DNA from: Porphyrobacter sp.
GTDB taxonomy: Bacteria > Pseudomonadota > Alphaproteobacteria > Sphingomonadales > Sphingomonadaceae
Length of the DNA: 64,000 nucleotides
Reading direction: 5' to 3'
Assembly (NCBI GenBank): GCA_027531395.1
Contig: JAPZRO010000004.1
Coordinates: forward strand, 868,001 to 932,000
The position numbers were made by a program, and so were the translations under genes. How positions within the stretch are numbered: position 1 is the stretch's first letter; each line of letters starts with the position of its first letter. Below are positions 8,760 through 19,374 of the stretch, piece by piece. The notes under the pieces are model-generated. The model had not been told where the DNA came from and did no database searches. It saw only the letters and a program-made list of their open reading frames with translations.

Positions 8760-9911
8760 GTGGCGCGCGCGCTCTACATCCACTGGCCCTTCTGCGCGAA
8801 GAAATGCCCCTATTGCGATTTCAACTCGCACGTGCGCGAGGGCGTGGACATCGCGGCGTGGCAGGCAGCGCTGATCTCCGACATGCGCGCCGAGGCGGAG
8901 GTAGCATGGGGGGAGGCGCTGACCTCGATCTTCTTCGGCGGCGGCACGCCCTCGCTGATGCCCCCCGCCTTGGTCGCGGCGCTGCTGGCCGAGGCCGAGC
9001 GTCTGTGGGGCTTCGATCCGGGAATAGAGATCACGCTCGAGGCCAACCCTTCCTCGGTCGAGGCGGCGAATTTTGCCGCGCTAGCGGGCGCTGGGGTGAA
9101 CCGCGTGTCGCTCGGGGTGCAGTCGCTGGACGATGCGGAGCTGAAGTTCCTCGGGCGGCTGCACGGGGCGGACGAGGCGCTGGCGGCGCTGGAGACGGCG
9201 CAGACGCATTTCGGCCGTGTCAGCTTCGACATGATATACGCCCTGCCCGGCCACACGCCCGAACTGTGGCAGGAACGCCTGACGCGTGCCCTTTCTTTCG
9301 GCACGGGGCACCTCTCGCTCTACCAGCTGACCATCGAACCCGGCACGCGCTTTGCCAGCGATGTGCGGCGGGGAAGACTGGTGCCGCTGGATGACGACGA
9401 GGCTGCCCAACTTTTCAGCATCACCAAGAGCCTCACTGAAGCGGCGGGAATGCCTGCCTACGAAACGAGCAACCACGCGCGCGCAGGCGAGCAGAGCCGC
9501 CACAACCTCGCCTATTGGCGCTATCAGGACTACGCCGGCATCGGCCCCGGCGCGCACGGGCGGCGCGGGGGCGTAGCGACAGTGCGGCACAAGAAGCCGG
9601 AGAATTTCCTCGCTGCTGTGGCTCGGCAGGGTGACGGGATCGCCGAGGCGCGCGCGCTGCCGGTCGCCGATCAGGCAGCCGAGGCGCTGCTGATGGGGCT
9701 GCGCCTGACCGAGGGCATCGACCTTGCCGCACTCTCGGCCCGCTTTGCCTTGCCGGTGTCCGGGCTGATCGACGAAGCAGCCCTCGCCCGCCTCGCGGGC
9801 TTGGGACTGATGTGGCGCGAAGGCGACCTGATCGGGGTTGCGCCGCCGGGGCGCTCGCTGCTCGACAGCCTGCTCGCCGAAGTCGTGGCCGACACGCTGG
9901 TCGCGGCATGA
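8760..9911 (+). CDS. hemW: Radical SAM heme chaperone HemW
   Basis: HemW-type radical SAM protein, thought to deliver heme to respiratory enzymes; it is often mis-annotated as oxygen-independent coproporphyrinogen oxidase. The 383-aa product starts at a GTG and has the 4Fe-4S motif CAKKCPYCDF with cysteines at 12, 16 and 19. HemW has Phe after this cluster where HemN has a fourth Cys. Further motifs are FFGGGTPSL, ITLEANPSS, NRVSLGVQS, SFDMIYALPGHT and YQLTIEPGT. The stop overlaps the xerC start by 4 bp. Confidence 0.94.
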   Translation: MARALYIHWPFCAKKCPYCDFNSHVREGVDIAAWQAALISDMRAEAEVAWGEALTSIFFGGGTPSLMPPALVAALLAEAERLWGFDPGIEITLEANPSSVEAANFAALAGAGVNRVSLGVQSLDDAELKFLGRLHGADEALAALETAQTHFGRVSFDMIYALPGHTPELWQERLTRALSFGTGHLSLYQLTIEPGTRFASDVRRGRLVPLDDDEAAQLFSITKSLTEAAGMPAYETSNHARAGEQSRHNLAYWRYQDYAGIGPGAHGRRGGVATVRHKKPENFLAAVARQGDGIAEARALPVADQAAEALLMGLRLTEGIDLAALSARFALPVSGLIDEAALARLAGLGLMWREGDLIGVAPPGRSLLDSLLAEVVADTLVAA

Positions 9912-10798
9912 GCGCTGCCGATCTGATCGCGGCGTGGCAGGCGCACCTTGCCGACAACCGCCGCCGCTCGCCCCACACGGTGCGCGCCTATGTCGCCGCC
10001 GCGCAGAGGCTGGTCGCGGCGAATGGTCTTGCCGACTGGCAGGCGGTCGCCCGCACGGAAGCGCATCACCTGCGCACCTTTCTTGCCGCGCGCCGGGCCG
10101 AGGGGATCGGCAATGCCAGCGCCGCGCGCGAGCTGTCCGCGCTCAAGGCCTTCATCGCCTTTGCGCGGGCGCAGGCGGGTGATCCCGACCCCGCCGCCCC
10201 GCGCCTGCGCGGTCCGCGGTTGAAGAAGGGCCTGCCCCGCCCCGTAACCCCCGACGAGGCGGTCAATCTCACCGAACTGGTCGACGGGCTGGCGGGCGAG
10301 GAATGGATCGGTGCGCGCGACCGGGCGGTGCTGCTGTTGATGTATGGCTCGGGCCTGCGGATTGCCGAGGCGCTGTCGCTGACCGGGCGCGACGCGGCTC
10401 TCGGGGAGGTGTTGCAGGTGACCGGCAAGGGCGGCAAGCAGCGCATGGTGCCGGTGCTGCCGATCACCCGCGCCGCGGTGGCCGACTATGCGCGCCAATG
10501 CCCATGGCCGCTCACGCCCGCCGAACCGCTGTTCCGCGGGGCCAAGGGCGGACCGCTCTCGCAGGGCATGGTGCAGAAGGCGATGGCGCAAGCCCGCCGT
10601 GCGATCGGTCTGCCCGACACCGCGACCCCGCACGCGCTGCGCCATTCCTTCGCCACCCACCTGCTGAGCGCGGGCGCCGACCTGCGGAGCTTGCAGGAAC
10701 TGCTCGGCCACGCCTCGCTGGGTTCGACCCAGATCTACACCCGCGTCGATGCGGCCAGCCTGCTCGACAACTATCGCAATGCCCACCCGCGCAGCTAG
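9908..10798 (+). CDS. xerC: Site-specific tyrosine recombinase XerC
   Basis: Tyrosine recombinase that, with XerD, resolves chromosome dimers at dif. The 296-aa protein has an N-terminal SAM-like core-binding domain (about residues 5-95) and a C-terminal catalytic domain with all active-site residues: R151 (SGLRIAEAL), K174 (TGKGGKQR), H242 and R245 (HALRHSFAT), H268 (LLGHASLGST) and Y277. Coupled to hemW by ATGA. XerC is favoured over XerD by length and by being a single housekeeping gene beside hemW, but the two paralogues cannot be fully separated by eye. It ends 6 bp from convergent dedA. Confidence 0.88.
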   Translation: MSAADLIAAWQAHLADNRRRSPHTVRAYVAAAQRLVAANGLADWQAVARTEAHHLRTFLAARRAEGIGNASAARELSALKAFIAFARAQAGDPDPAAPRLRGPRLKKGLPRPVTPDEAVNLTELVDGLAGEEWIGARDRAVLLLMYGSGLRIAEALSLTGRDAALGEVLQVTGKGGKQRMVPVLPITRAAVADYARQCPWPLTPAEPLFRGAKGGPLSQGMVQKAMAQARRAIGLPDTATPHALRHSFATHLLSAGADLRSLQELLGHASLGSTQIYTRVDAASLLDNYRNAHPRS

Positions 10799-10804
10799 GC
10801 GGGA

Positions 10805-11434
10805 TCAGGACGGGTCATTCTCGTTCTTCTCGAAAGCGGCGACCGGCTTCCACGTCACGAAGCGGTAGATGTAGATCGCCACCCCGGCGAGCACGAGCGC
10901 GACGATGGCATAGCCGGCGAGCTTCTCGTAACGGTCGATCAGCCCCGCCAGCGCTTGCCCGCCGAGGATCAGCAGCCCGTTCCAGATCAGCGAGCCGAGG
11001 AAGGTGAACATGCTGAACCGCCACACGCTCATTCGCGCAAGGCCTGCGGGCAGCGAGACGATGGTGCGCAGCAGCGGCGAGAAGCGCAGCAGGAACACGA
11101 TCCAGTCGCCATACTTGCGGAAGATGTCACGCGCCTTGGTGAACTCGTCCCACTCGAAGGTCAGGATGCGTCCCCAGCGGTCGATCACCTTCTTGAGCGT
11201 CTCTTCGCTCCAGCGGTAGCCCAGCCAGTACCAGAACAGGTTGCCGACCACCGTGCCCGCCGTGGCGATCAGCCACAGCGCGATGCCGTTCATCTTGCCC
11301 TGCGCCACCAGCACGCCCGCCGCGCCAAGGATCACCTCGGACGGCACCGGCGGGAACACGTTCTCGAGGATCATCAGCACGAAGATGCCGAGGTAGCCGC
11401 CCTTGTCGAGCAGGGTGAGCAGGAGTTCGGTCAT
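10805..11434 (-). CDS. DedA-family inner-membrane protein
   Basis: The 209-aa multi-spanning inner-membrane protein belongs to the DedA/VTT family, implicated in undecaprenyl-phosphate and phospholipid flipping and in membrane homeostasis. It shows the family signatures ENVFPPVPSEVILGAAG near residue 24 and FLLRFSPLLRTIVSLPAGLARM around residue 115, where the essential Arg residues lie. About five hydrophobic segments are visible, and the tail is basic then acidic. It is the last gene of rsmI-yraN-gshB-dedA, starting 12 nt after gshB. Confidence 0.92.
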   Translation of the reverse strand: MTELLLTLLDKGGYLGIFVLMILENVFPPVPSEVILGAAGVLVAQGKMNGIALWLIATAGTVVGNLFWYWLGYRWSEETLKKVIDRWGRILTFEWDEFTKARDIFRKYGDWIVFLLRFSPLLRTIVSLPAGLARMSVWRFSMFTFLGSLIWNGLLILGGQALAGLIDRYEKLAGYAIVALVLAGVAIYIYRFVTWKPVAAFEKNENDPS

Positions 11435-11446
11435 CGGGTCTTTCCG

Positions 11447-12424
11447 TCAGTTCTGCTCAGGCGCGGCGCGGCGCTCGGCCAGGCGACGCTCGATCGCGTC
11501 CCAGATCATCGCCGTCGTATCAGTGTTGTTGAACCGGTCAATCGCGACGATGCCGGTGGGCGAGGTGACGTTGATCTCGGTCAGCCACTGGCCGCCGATC
11601 ACGTCAATGCCCACGAAGGTGAGGCCGAGGCGCTTCAGATCGGGACCGAGCGCGTCGCAGATTTCCTGTTCGCGCTTGGTGAGCTGCGTCGGCTGCGCAG
11701 AGCCGCCCATCGCGAGGTTGGAACGGAACTCGCCCTCGCCCGGTATCCGGTTGATCGCACCTGCGACCTCGCCATCGACCAGCACGATGCGCTTGTCGCC
11801 CTTGGCAACCTCGGGGAGGAAGGGCTGCACCATGTGCGGTTCGGGCCAGGTCTGGTTGAACACCTCGAACAGCGCGGTCAGGTTCTCGCCGTTCTCGGGC
11901 ACGCGGAAGATCGCCTTGCCGCCATTGCCGTGGATCGGCTTGACCACGATCGCGCCGTGCTTGTCCATGAAGCGCCGCACTTCCTCCACGCTGCGCGTCA
12001 CCAGCGTGGGCGGCATGAATTGGCGATAGTTCAGCACCATCACCTTTTCAGGGGAGTTGCGGACATTGGCCGGATCATTGACGACCAGCGTATGCGGCGC
12101 GATCCGCTCCAGCATATGCGTGGCGGTGATGTAGCCCATGTGGAACGGCGGGTCCTGCCGCATCAGCACGACATCGACATCCGCCCCGAGATCGAGCCGC
12201 ACCTGCTCAGCCCGGGTGAAGTGATCGCCCTCGACCCGCTGCACCGTCACCGGATAGGCATGGGCGAACAGGCGGTCATCTTCGTCGAGCGTAAGGCTTT
12301 CGACATGATATTCGTAAACGGTGTAGCCCCGCGCCTGAGCCGCCAGCATCAGCGCGAAAGAGCTGTCACCGGCGATATTGATCCGGTCGATGGGGTCCAT
12401 CTGGACGGCGATACGCAAGGTCAT
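11447..12424 (-). CDS. gshB: Glutathione synthase
   Basis: ATP-grasp ligase that joins gamma-glutamylcysteine and glycine, the last step of glutathione synthesis. The 325-aa length is typical. Landmarks include IAVQMDPIDRINIAGDSSFALMLA, MRQDPPFHMGYI, the grasp loop KPIHGNGGKAIFRV and the C-terminal GQWLTEINVTSPTGI that binds ATP/Mg. Upstream yraN ends 19 nt away on the same strand. gshA is not in the window. Confidence 0.97.
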   Translation of the reverse strand: MTLRIAVQMDPIDRINIAGDSSFALMLAAQARGYTVYEYHVESLTLDEDDRLFAHAYPVTVQRVEGDHFTRAEQVRLDLGADVDVVLMRQDPPFHMGYITATHMLERIAPHTLVVNDPANVRNSPEKVMVLNYRQFMPPTLVTRSVEEVRRFMDKHGAIVVKPIHGNGGKAIFRVPENGENLTALFEVFNQTWPEPHMVQPFLPEVAKGDKRIVLVDGEVAGAINRIPGEGEFRSNLAMGGSAQPTQLTKREQEICDALGPDLKRLGLTFVGIDVIGGQWLTEINVTSPTGIVAIDRFNNTDTTAMIWDAIERRLAERRAAPEQN

Positions 12425-12443
12425 TCATTGGGCTCCATGGGGA

Positions 12444-12821
12444 TCAGCCGAAAGGCATCCACGCGTTTTCGATGTGGGTCGGCTTGTGGCCGGGTGCAAG
12501 CAGGATGACGTCGATGCGGATATCCTCGCCTTGGGTCGCATAGTCCTGCCACACCATCTCCACCGCCGCCGCCACGCGGGAAAGCCGGCGTTCGTCGATG
12601 GCATCGGCAAGGCTGGCGGCCCGCGCGCGCCACTTGACCTCGATGAAGGCGATCAGGCCGCTGCGCTTGGCGATCAGATCGATCTCGCCAGCCTTGGTCT
12701 TCACCCGTTCGGCGACGATCTGCCATCCGGCTTGTGCGAGCCACATCGCGGCCTCGGCCTCGCCCGCACGGCCGCGCTGGTCGGCTTCTTGGCGCTGTTC
12801 AGGCGTGCGCGGCGTGGTCAT
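12444..12821 (-). CDS. yraN: YraN family (UPF0102) nuclease-like protein
   Basis: The 125-aa protein is of the UPF0102/YraN family with a restriction-endonuclease-like fold. GRAGEAEAAMWLAQAGW is followed by the PD-(D/E)xK-like core GEIDLIAKRSGLIAFIEVKWRA (D, E and K in place). Its role is poorly known; a DNA-repair or recombination nuclease is suspected from the fold. The ATG at 12821 overlaps the rsmI stop by 4 bp. The rsmI/yraN/LpoA neighbourhood mirrors yraL-yraM-yraN of enterobacteria. Confidence 0.93.
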   Translation of the reverse strand: MTTPRTPEQRQEADQRGRAGEAEAAMWLAQAGWQIVAERVKTKAGEIDLIAKRSGLIAFIEVKWRARAASLADAIDERRLSRVAAAVEMVWQDYATQGEDIRIDVILLAPGHKPTHIENAWMPFG

Positions 12822-13675
12822 GCGCCTTTCAGCTCCAGCGCGCGGGCATAGAGCACGGCGCGGTCGATCCCGGTTGCCTTGGCGACAATCCCCGCCGCCT
12901 TGCCCGGCCCGGCCTCGGCGAGCGCCGCGCGTAGCAAGGCATCGGTATCGAGCACCGGCGCCTCGTCCTCGCCCGGCGGGCCGATCAGCAGCACGATCTC
13001 GCCCTTGGGCGGGTGCGCTGCGTAATGTTCTGCAAGGCTTGCGGCGGTGCCGGTGCGGCATTCCTCGTGCAGCTTGGTGAGTTCGCGCGCCACCGCCACC
13101 TCGCGCTGCGGCCAAAGCCCCGCGATCGCGCGCAGCGACTTCTCGAGCCGGGGCGCGGTTTCGTAGAACACCAGCGTCGCCGCGACATTCGCCAGCCCTT
13201 CGAGCGTTTCGGTGCGCGCCTTGTCCTTGACCGGCAGGAAACCGGCAAACAGGAAGCGGTCGGACGGCAAGCCCGCCATCGCCAGCGCCGATACGGCTGC
13301 GCAGGGGCCGGGGATGCTGGTGACCGTGACGCCGGCCGCCCGCGCCTCGCGCACCAGACGATAGCCCGGGTCCGAGATCAGCGGCGTGCCCGCATCTGAC
13401 ACCAGCGCAACCGGCGCCTGCCTCGCCTCGTCGATGATCCGCGCGCGCACCTGCGGCGCGGCGTGATCGTCGAGCCGCTGGAGCCGCGCCTTGATCCCCA
13501 GATGTTTCAAGAGCTTGCCCGTCACCCGCGTATCCTCGCAGGCCACCAGCGCCGCGCCTTGCAGCACGGCAATGGCGCGCAGGGTGATGTCGCCAAGATT
13601 GCCAATCGGGGTCGCCACGATGTAGAGCCCGGGTTCGGGAGTCCCTGCGGGGATGGATGGAAGCGCGCTCGTCAT
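12818..13675 (-). CDS. rsmI: 16S rRNA (cytidine-1402-2'-O)-methyltransferase RsmI
   Basis: SAM-dependent enzyme that 2'-O-methylates C1402 of 16S rRNA in the P site. The 285-aa product has the tetrapyrrole-methylase fold motifs GLYIVATPIGNLGDITLRA at residue 16, ACEDTRVT, LVSDAGTPLISDPGYRLV and SIPGPCAAVSALAMAGL. The ATG at 13675 gives the conserved MTSALPSIPAG start; upstream in-frame codons are low-complexity and not conserved. It heads the operon with yraN, gshB and dedA and is divergent from the LpoA-like gene with a 41-bp gap. Confidence 0.96.
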   Translation of the reverse strand: MTSALPSIPAGTPEPGLYIVATPIGNLGDITLRAIAVLQGAALVACEDTRVTGKLLKHLGIKARLQRLDDHAAPQVRARIIDEARQAPVALVSDAGTPLISDPGYRLVREARAAGVTVTSIPGPCAAVSALAMAGLPSDRFLFAGFLPVKDKARTETLEGLANVAATLVFYETAPRLEKSLRAIAGLWPQREVAVARELTKLHEECRTGTAASLAEHYAAHPPKGEIVLLIGPPGEDEAPVLDTDALLRAALAEAGPGKAAGIVAKATGIDRAVLYARALELKGA

Positions 13676-13716
13676 GACGGGCGGAGCATTGAAGCACCAG
13701 CGAGGGGTCGGCAAGG

Positions 13717-14928
13717 ATGAACCACAGCAAAGCGCCGAAATGGGCAGGATGGCTGGCGACTGCCACAGGGCTGCTGAACCGCCGCACCCTGACGCTGGCA
13801 GGGGCCGCGCTGCTGACCGGGGCCTGCGCGGTCGTGCCCAAGAGCGATGCGCCCGCGACCACAGCCCCGCCCCCGCCCGCGCCCGAGCCTTCAGCCACCG
13901 CGCTGCCGACCGATTCCGGCCGCCACCGCATCGCGCTGCTGGTGCCGATGAGCGGCGAGACCGCACCCGTCGGTCAGGCGATTGCCAATGCCACCACCAT
14001 GGCGCTGCTCGATACCAATGCCGACAATCTGCGCATCACCACCTATGACACCTCGACCGGGATCGAGGCTGCCGCGCGGCAGGCGATTGCCGATGGCAAC
14101 AAGCTGATCCTCGGCCCGCTGATGGCCGATGCCGTGCCCGCCGTGCAGTCCACCGCCCGCGCTGCCGGGGTGCCGGTGATCGCCTTCTCCAACGACACCA
14201 GCGTCGCCTCGGCCGATGTCTTCGTGATGGGCCACAACCCCGAACAGGCGATCCGCCGCTCGGTCGAATTCGCCCGCGCGCGCGGCGCGACCCGCTTTGC
14301 CGCGCTGCTGCCCGAGGGCGACTACGGCACCCGCTCGGCCTCGGCGCTCGGCAATGCCCTGCGCGATTTCGGCGGGGTGCTGGCGCGCAAGGAAAGCTAT
14401 GCGCGCGGCAACACCTCGATCCTCAGCGCCGCACAGCGGTTGCGCGCGGCGGGCGGCTATGACGCGGTGCTGATCGCCGATTCCGCCCGGCTCGGGATCG
14501 AGGCGGCGGACGAATTGCAGCGCGGCCAGGGCCCACGCACCCGCATCATCGGCACCGAATTGTGGAGCGGGGAAACCGTGCTCGCCCGCGCCGCCTCGAT
14601 GGAAGGGGCGATCTTCGCGGCGGTCTCGGACCAGCGCTACAAGCGCTTTGCCGAAAGCTACGAAACCCGCTTCGGCACCAAGCCCTACCGCATCGCCACG
14701 CTCGGCTATGACGCCGTGCTGCTGACCCTGCGGGTGGCGCGCGAGTGGAGGGTCGGCAGTCCCTTCCCCAAGGGCGAGCTTTATGATCGCGGCGGGTTCC
14801 TCGGCGTCGATGGCCCGTTCCGCTTTGCCCGCAACGGCATTGTCGAGCGTGCGCTGGAAGTGCGCGAGGTGCGCGGGGGCGATGTGGTGGCGGTCGATCC
14901 GGCGCCGACCGGCTTCGGCAAGCAATAG
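13717..14928 (+). CDS. LpoA-like penicillin-binding protein activator lipoprotein
   Basis: The 403-aa lipoprotein (lipobox LTGAC, Cys37 after a basic-hydrophobic leader) has a Pro/Ala linker to about residue 65. A periplasmic-binding-protein type I fold follows (IALLVPMSGETAPVGQAIANATTMAL, ILGPLMADAVPAV, GVPVIAFSNDTSVA, TLGYDAVLL). This matches the C-terminal domain of LpoA, which in E. coli activates PBP1A from the outer membrane; the N-terminal TPR domain of LpoA is absent. The position beside rsmI and yraN supports the LpoA relationship. Transport-type ligand binding cannot be excluded. Confidence 0.85.
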   Translation: MNHSKAPKWAGWLATATGLLNRRTLTLAGAALLTGACAVVPKSDAPATTAPPPPAPEPSATALPTDSGRHRIALLVPMSGETAPVGQAIANATTMALLDTNADNLRITTYDTSTGIEAAARQAIADGNKLILGPLMADAVPAVQSTARAAGVPVIAFSNDTSVASADVFVMGHNPEQAIRRSVEFARARGATRFAALLPEGDYGTRSASALGNALRDFGGVLARKESYARGNTSILSAAQRLRAAGGYDAVLIADSARLGIEAADELQRGQGPRTRIIGTELWSGETVLARAASMEGAIFAAVSDQRYKRFAESYETRFGTKPYRIATLGYDAVLLTLRVAREWRVGSPFPKGELYDRGGFLGVDGPFRFARNGIVERALEVREVRGGDVVAVDPAPTGFGKQ

Positions 14929-15011
14929 CAGGCGGCGCGGGGCAGGCAGGTTTGCGCAAAACCCGCCTGCCGCGCTTGTGAGCGGCCTGCGGGCGGGCCT
15001 ATAGCTGGGTC

Positions 15012-17004
<1,993 letters not shown>

Positions 17005-17012
<8 letters not shown>

Positions 17013-18315
17013 GGCCTTCGCCCTTGCGCTGGCGCTGTTGCTGGCGCTGCCGGGCAGCCTCGCCACGCCGCTCGCTGCGCAGGAGCCCGTCCCGGCGGTT
17101 GCCGATGCACCGACTCCGCTGGAGGAGCGCAGCCTGCAGGTCGTCATGCTGCTTAATGGCGAGGCGATCCCTGAGGACGTTTTCAGCCGCGAATTCCAGG
17201 CCGCGATCCCCGCCGCCCAGATCAAGGCGCTCTCCGCCAGTTTTGTCGCGCAATTCGGCGCGGCGGTGGCGGTCGATCTGCTCAGCCCGCGTGACGGGAC
17301 CCGCGCGGTGCTCCACATCCGCTTCGAACGCGGGCTGGCCAAGGGCAGCATCGCGATCGAACCCGCGCAGGAGAATCGCGTCAGCGAACTGCTGTTCACC
17401 TCGGTCGATTCGCTCGCCGTGGCAGGCGACACGCCCGACAAGATCGCCGCCGACCTTGCCGCCCTGCCCGGCACCGTCAACGCGTGGTTCGCACCGCTTG
17501 ACGGCGGCGCGCCGGTGATCGCCATCGGCGCGGACAAGCCGCTCGCGCTGGGCTCCACCTTCAAGCTCTATGTGCTGGCCGCGCTGGCCGAGGATGTGAA
17601 GGCAGGGCGGCGCAAGTGGTCCGATGTCGTGCCGCTCACGGAAAAGAGCTATCCCAGCGGGCGCTTGCAGGACTGGCCGCAAGGCGCGCCGCTGACGCTC
17701 TACACGCTGGCGAGCCTGATGATCTCCATCAGCGACAACACCGCCACCGATCAGCTGATCACAGTGCTGGGGCGCGAGCGCATCCTCAAGCTCATGAAGG
17801 ACAGCGGCCACGCCAATCCGGGCGCGAACGATCCCTTCCTGACGACGCGCGAACTGTTCGTGCTCAAGACGATGGACCCGGCATTCCTCGATCGCTGGCG
17901 CACCAAATCACCCGACGCGATCACCGCTGCCGAGGTGCTGATGCAAGTCGCCAATCCCTCGCTCGACGAGGTCAACGCCGCGTTTGCGCAAGGCCCCAAG
18001 GCGATCGACATCGAATGGTTCGCCAGCCCAGCCGATCTGGCGAAGCTGCTCGCCCACATGCGCAAAACCGCCGATCCCGCAGTTTTCGCAATCATGGCGA
18101 TCAACCCCTCGGCCACGCCGACGATCAAGGCCAATTGGCCCTATGCCGGCTTCAAGGGCGGGAGCGAGCCGGGGGTGATGAACCTCACCTGGTTGCTGAC
18201 CGACAAGGCCGGGCGGGACTGGGTGCTGACGCTCGGGTGGAACAATCCCGCAGCCGCGCTCGATGAAGGCAAGCTCGAAGGCATCGCCCAGCGCATCCTG
18301 TTGCTGCCTCACTGA
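17005..18315 (+). CDS. Class A beta-lactamase-like serine hydrolase, secreted
   Basis: The 436-aa protein has a signal peptide (cleavage near AAQ, residue 26). An N-terminal domain of about 120 residues resembles the small alpha/beta 'DUF3887-like' modules found ahead of such hydrolases. Residues 150-436 form a penicillin-recognising domain with the three motifs in order: STFK (S184, K187), SDN (243-245) and KGG (384-386). The Glu166-type ExxLN motif of true class A beta-lactamases is not obvious, so efficient antibiotic hydrolysis is doubtful and an acyltransferase or esterase role is as likely. Its start lies inside the end of parE. Confidence 0.82.
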
Positions 18316-18396
18316 TTTGCCAGCCCCCTCCCCCCTTGCGCGGGGCGAAGTGCGCCCTTATCGCTGGCAGCGAAATTCAGTCTCACAGGAAAACTC

Positions 18397-19257
18397 ATGA
18401 CCGATCAGCCGCAGCGTTTCGAAGGCACCAAGTCCTATATCGCGACCGAGGATCTGAAGGTGGCGGTGAACGCCGCTGTGCTGCTGCGCCGCCCGCTGCT
18501 GGTGAAGGGCGAGCCCGGCACCGGCAAGACCGTGCTGGCGCATGAAATCTCCAAGGCGCTCGATGCCCCGCTGATCGAGTGGAACATCAAGTCCACCACC
18601 AAGGCGCAGCAGGGCCTCTACGAATATGACGCGGTCGCCCGTCTGCGCGACGGCCAGCTGGGCGACGAGCGCGTCCACGACATCAGCAACTACATCAAGA
18701 AGGGCAAGCTGTGGGAGGCCTTCACCTCCGAGAAGCTGCCGGTGCTGCTGATCGACGAGATCGACAAGGCCGATATCGAGTTCCCGAACGATCTGCTGCA
18801 GGAACTCGATCGCATGAGCTTCGACGTCTACGAGACGATGGAGCGGATCGAGGCCAAGGTGCGCCCGATCGTCGTCATCACCTCGAACAACGAGAAGGAA
18901 CTGCCCGACGCCTTCCTGCGCCGCTGCTTCTTCCACTACATCAAGTTCCCCGATCGCGAGACGATGCAGGAGATCATCGACGTCCACTTCCCCGGCATCC
19001 AGAAGGTGCTGGTGAAGAAGGCGATGGATATCTTCTACGACCTGCGTGAAGTGCCGGGCCTCAAGAAGAAGCCCTCGACGTCCGAACTGCTCGACTGGCT
19101 CAAGCTGCTGCTCAACGAGGACATGCCGCTCGAAGTGCTGCAGGACAAGAACCCGGCGAGCGCGATCCCGCCGCTGCACGGCGCGCTGCTGAAGAACGAA
19201 CAGGACATCATGCTGTTCGAACGGCTGGCGTTCATGGCACGGCGCAACCCGAGCTGA
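18397..19257 (+). CDS. MoxR-family AAA+ ATPase
   Basis: The 286-aa AAA+ ATPase has Walker A GEPGTGKT (38-45), Walker B LLIDEID (117-123), sensor 1 VITSNNEKELPD and an arginine finger region DAFLRRCFF. MoxR proteins act with vWA-domain partners as chaperones that insert cofactors or mature complexes. The partner gene, a CoxE-like vWA protein, lies 1.6 kb downstream on the same strand; an opposite-strand chemoreceptor gene separates the pair. RBS is AGGA, 7 nt before the ATG at 18397. Confidence 0.93.
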   Translation: MTDQPQRFEGTKSYIATEDLKVAVNAAVLLRRPLLVKGEPGTGKTVLAHEISKALDAPLIEWNIKSTTKAQQGLYEYDAVARLRDGQLGDERVHDISNYIKKGKLWEAFTSEKLPVLLIDEIDKADIEFPNDLLQELDRMSFDVYETMERIEAKVRPIVVITSNNEKELPDAFLRRCFFHYIKFPDRETMQEIIDVHFPGIQKVLVKKAMDIFYDLREVPGLKKKPSTSELLDWLKLLLNEDMPLEVLQDKNPASAIPPLHGALLKNEQDIMLFERLAFMARRNPS

Positions 19258-19294
19258 GGATGATGGCGCGCACGGCCCCGCCGGGGCGTTGCGC

Positions 19295-19327
19295 GGTCAT
19301 TGTGCGATCATTGTACGATCATTGCAG
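19295..19327. repeat. Three tandem 11-bp repeats next to parS
   Basis: Three consecutive copies: GGTCATTGTGC, GATCATTGTAC, GATCATTGCAG (19295-19305, 19306-19316, 19317-19327). They share the core G(A/G)TCATTG. The period of about one helical turn places each copy on the same face of the helix. The array ends 10 bp before the parS site in the intergenic space between two convergent genes. Confidence 0.75.
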
Positions 19328-19337
19328 CGTCATCCGG

Positions 19338-19353
19338 TGTTCCACGTGAAACA
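19338..19353. other. parS centromere-like site (ParB binding)
   Basis: TGTTCCACGTGAAACA matches the bacterial parS consensus TGTTTCACGTGAAACA at 15 of 16 positions; the one difference, C at the fifth base, is common in proteobacterial sites. The palindrome extends outward so that 19334-19357 is symmetric except at a single base pair. It lies between the convergent MoxR and MCP genes, where a protein-loading site would not disturb coding sequence. parA and parB are not in the window. Confidence 0.9.
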
Positions 19354-19374
19354 CCGGAGACCACCTCGCGCGCC

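Noticed and set aside
19270..19292. GC hairpin (CCCC-GCC-GGGG) after the MoxR gene as a terminator
   Set aside because: Only a short stem and no T-run; may fold but cannot be called an intrinsic terminator.
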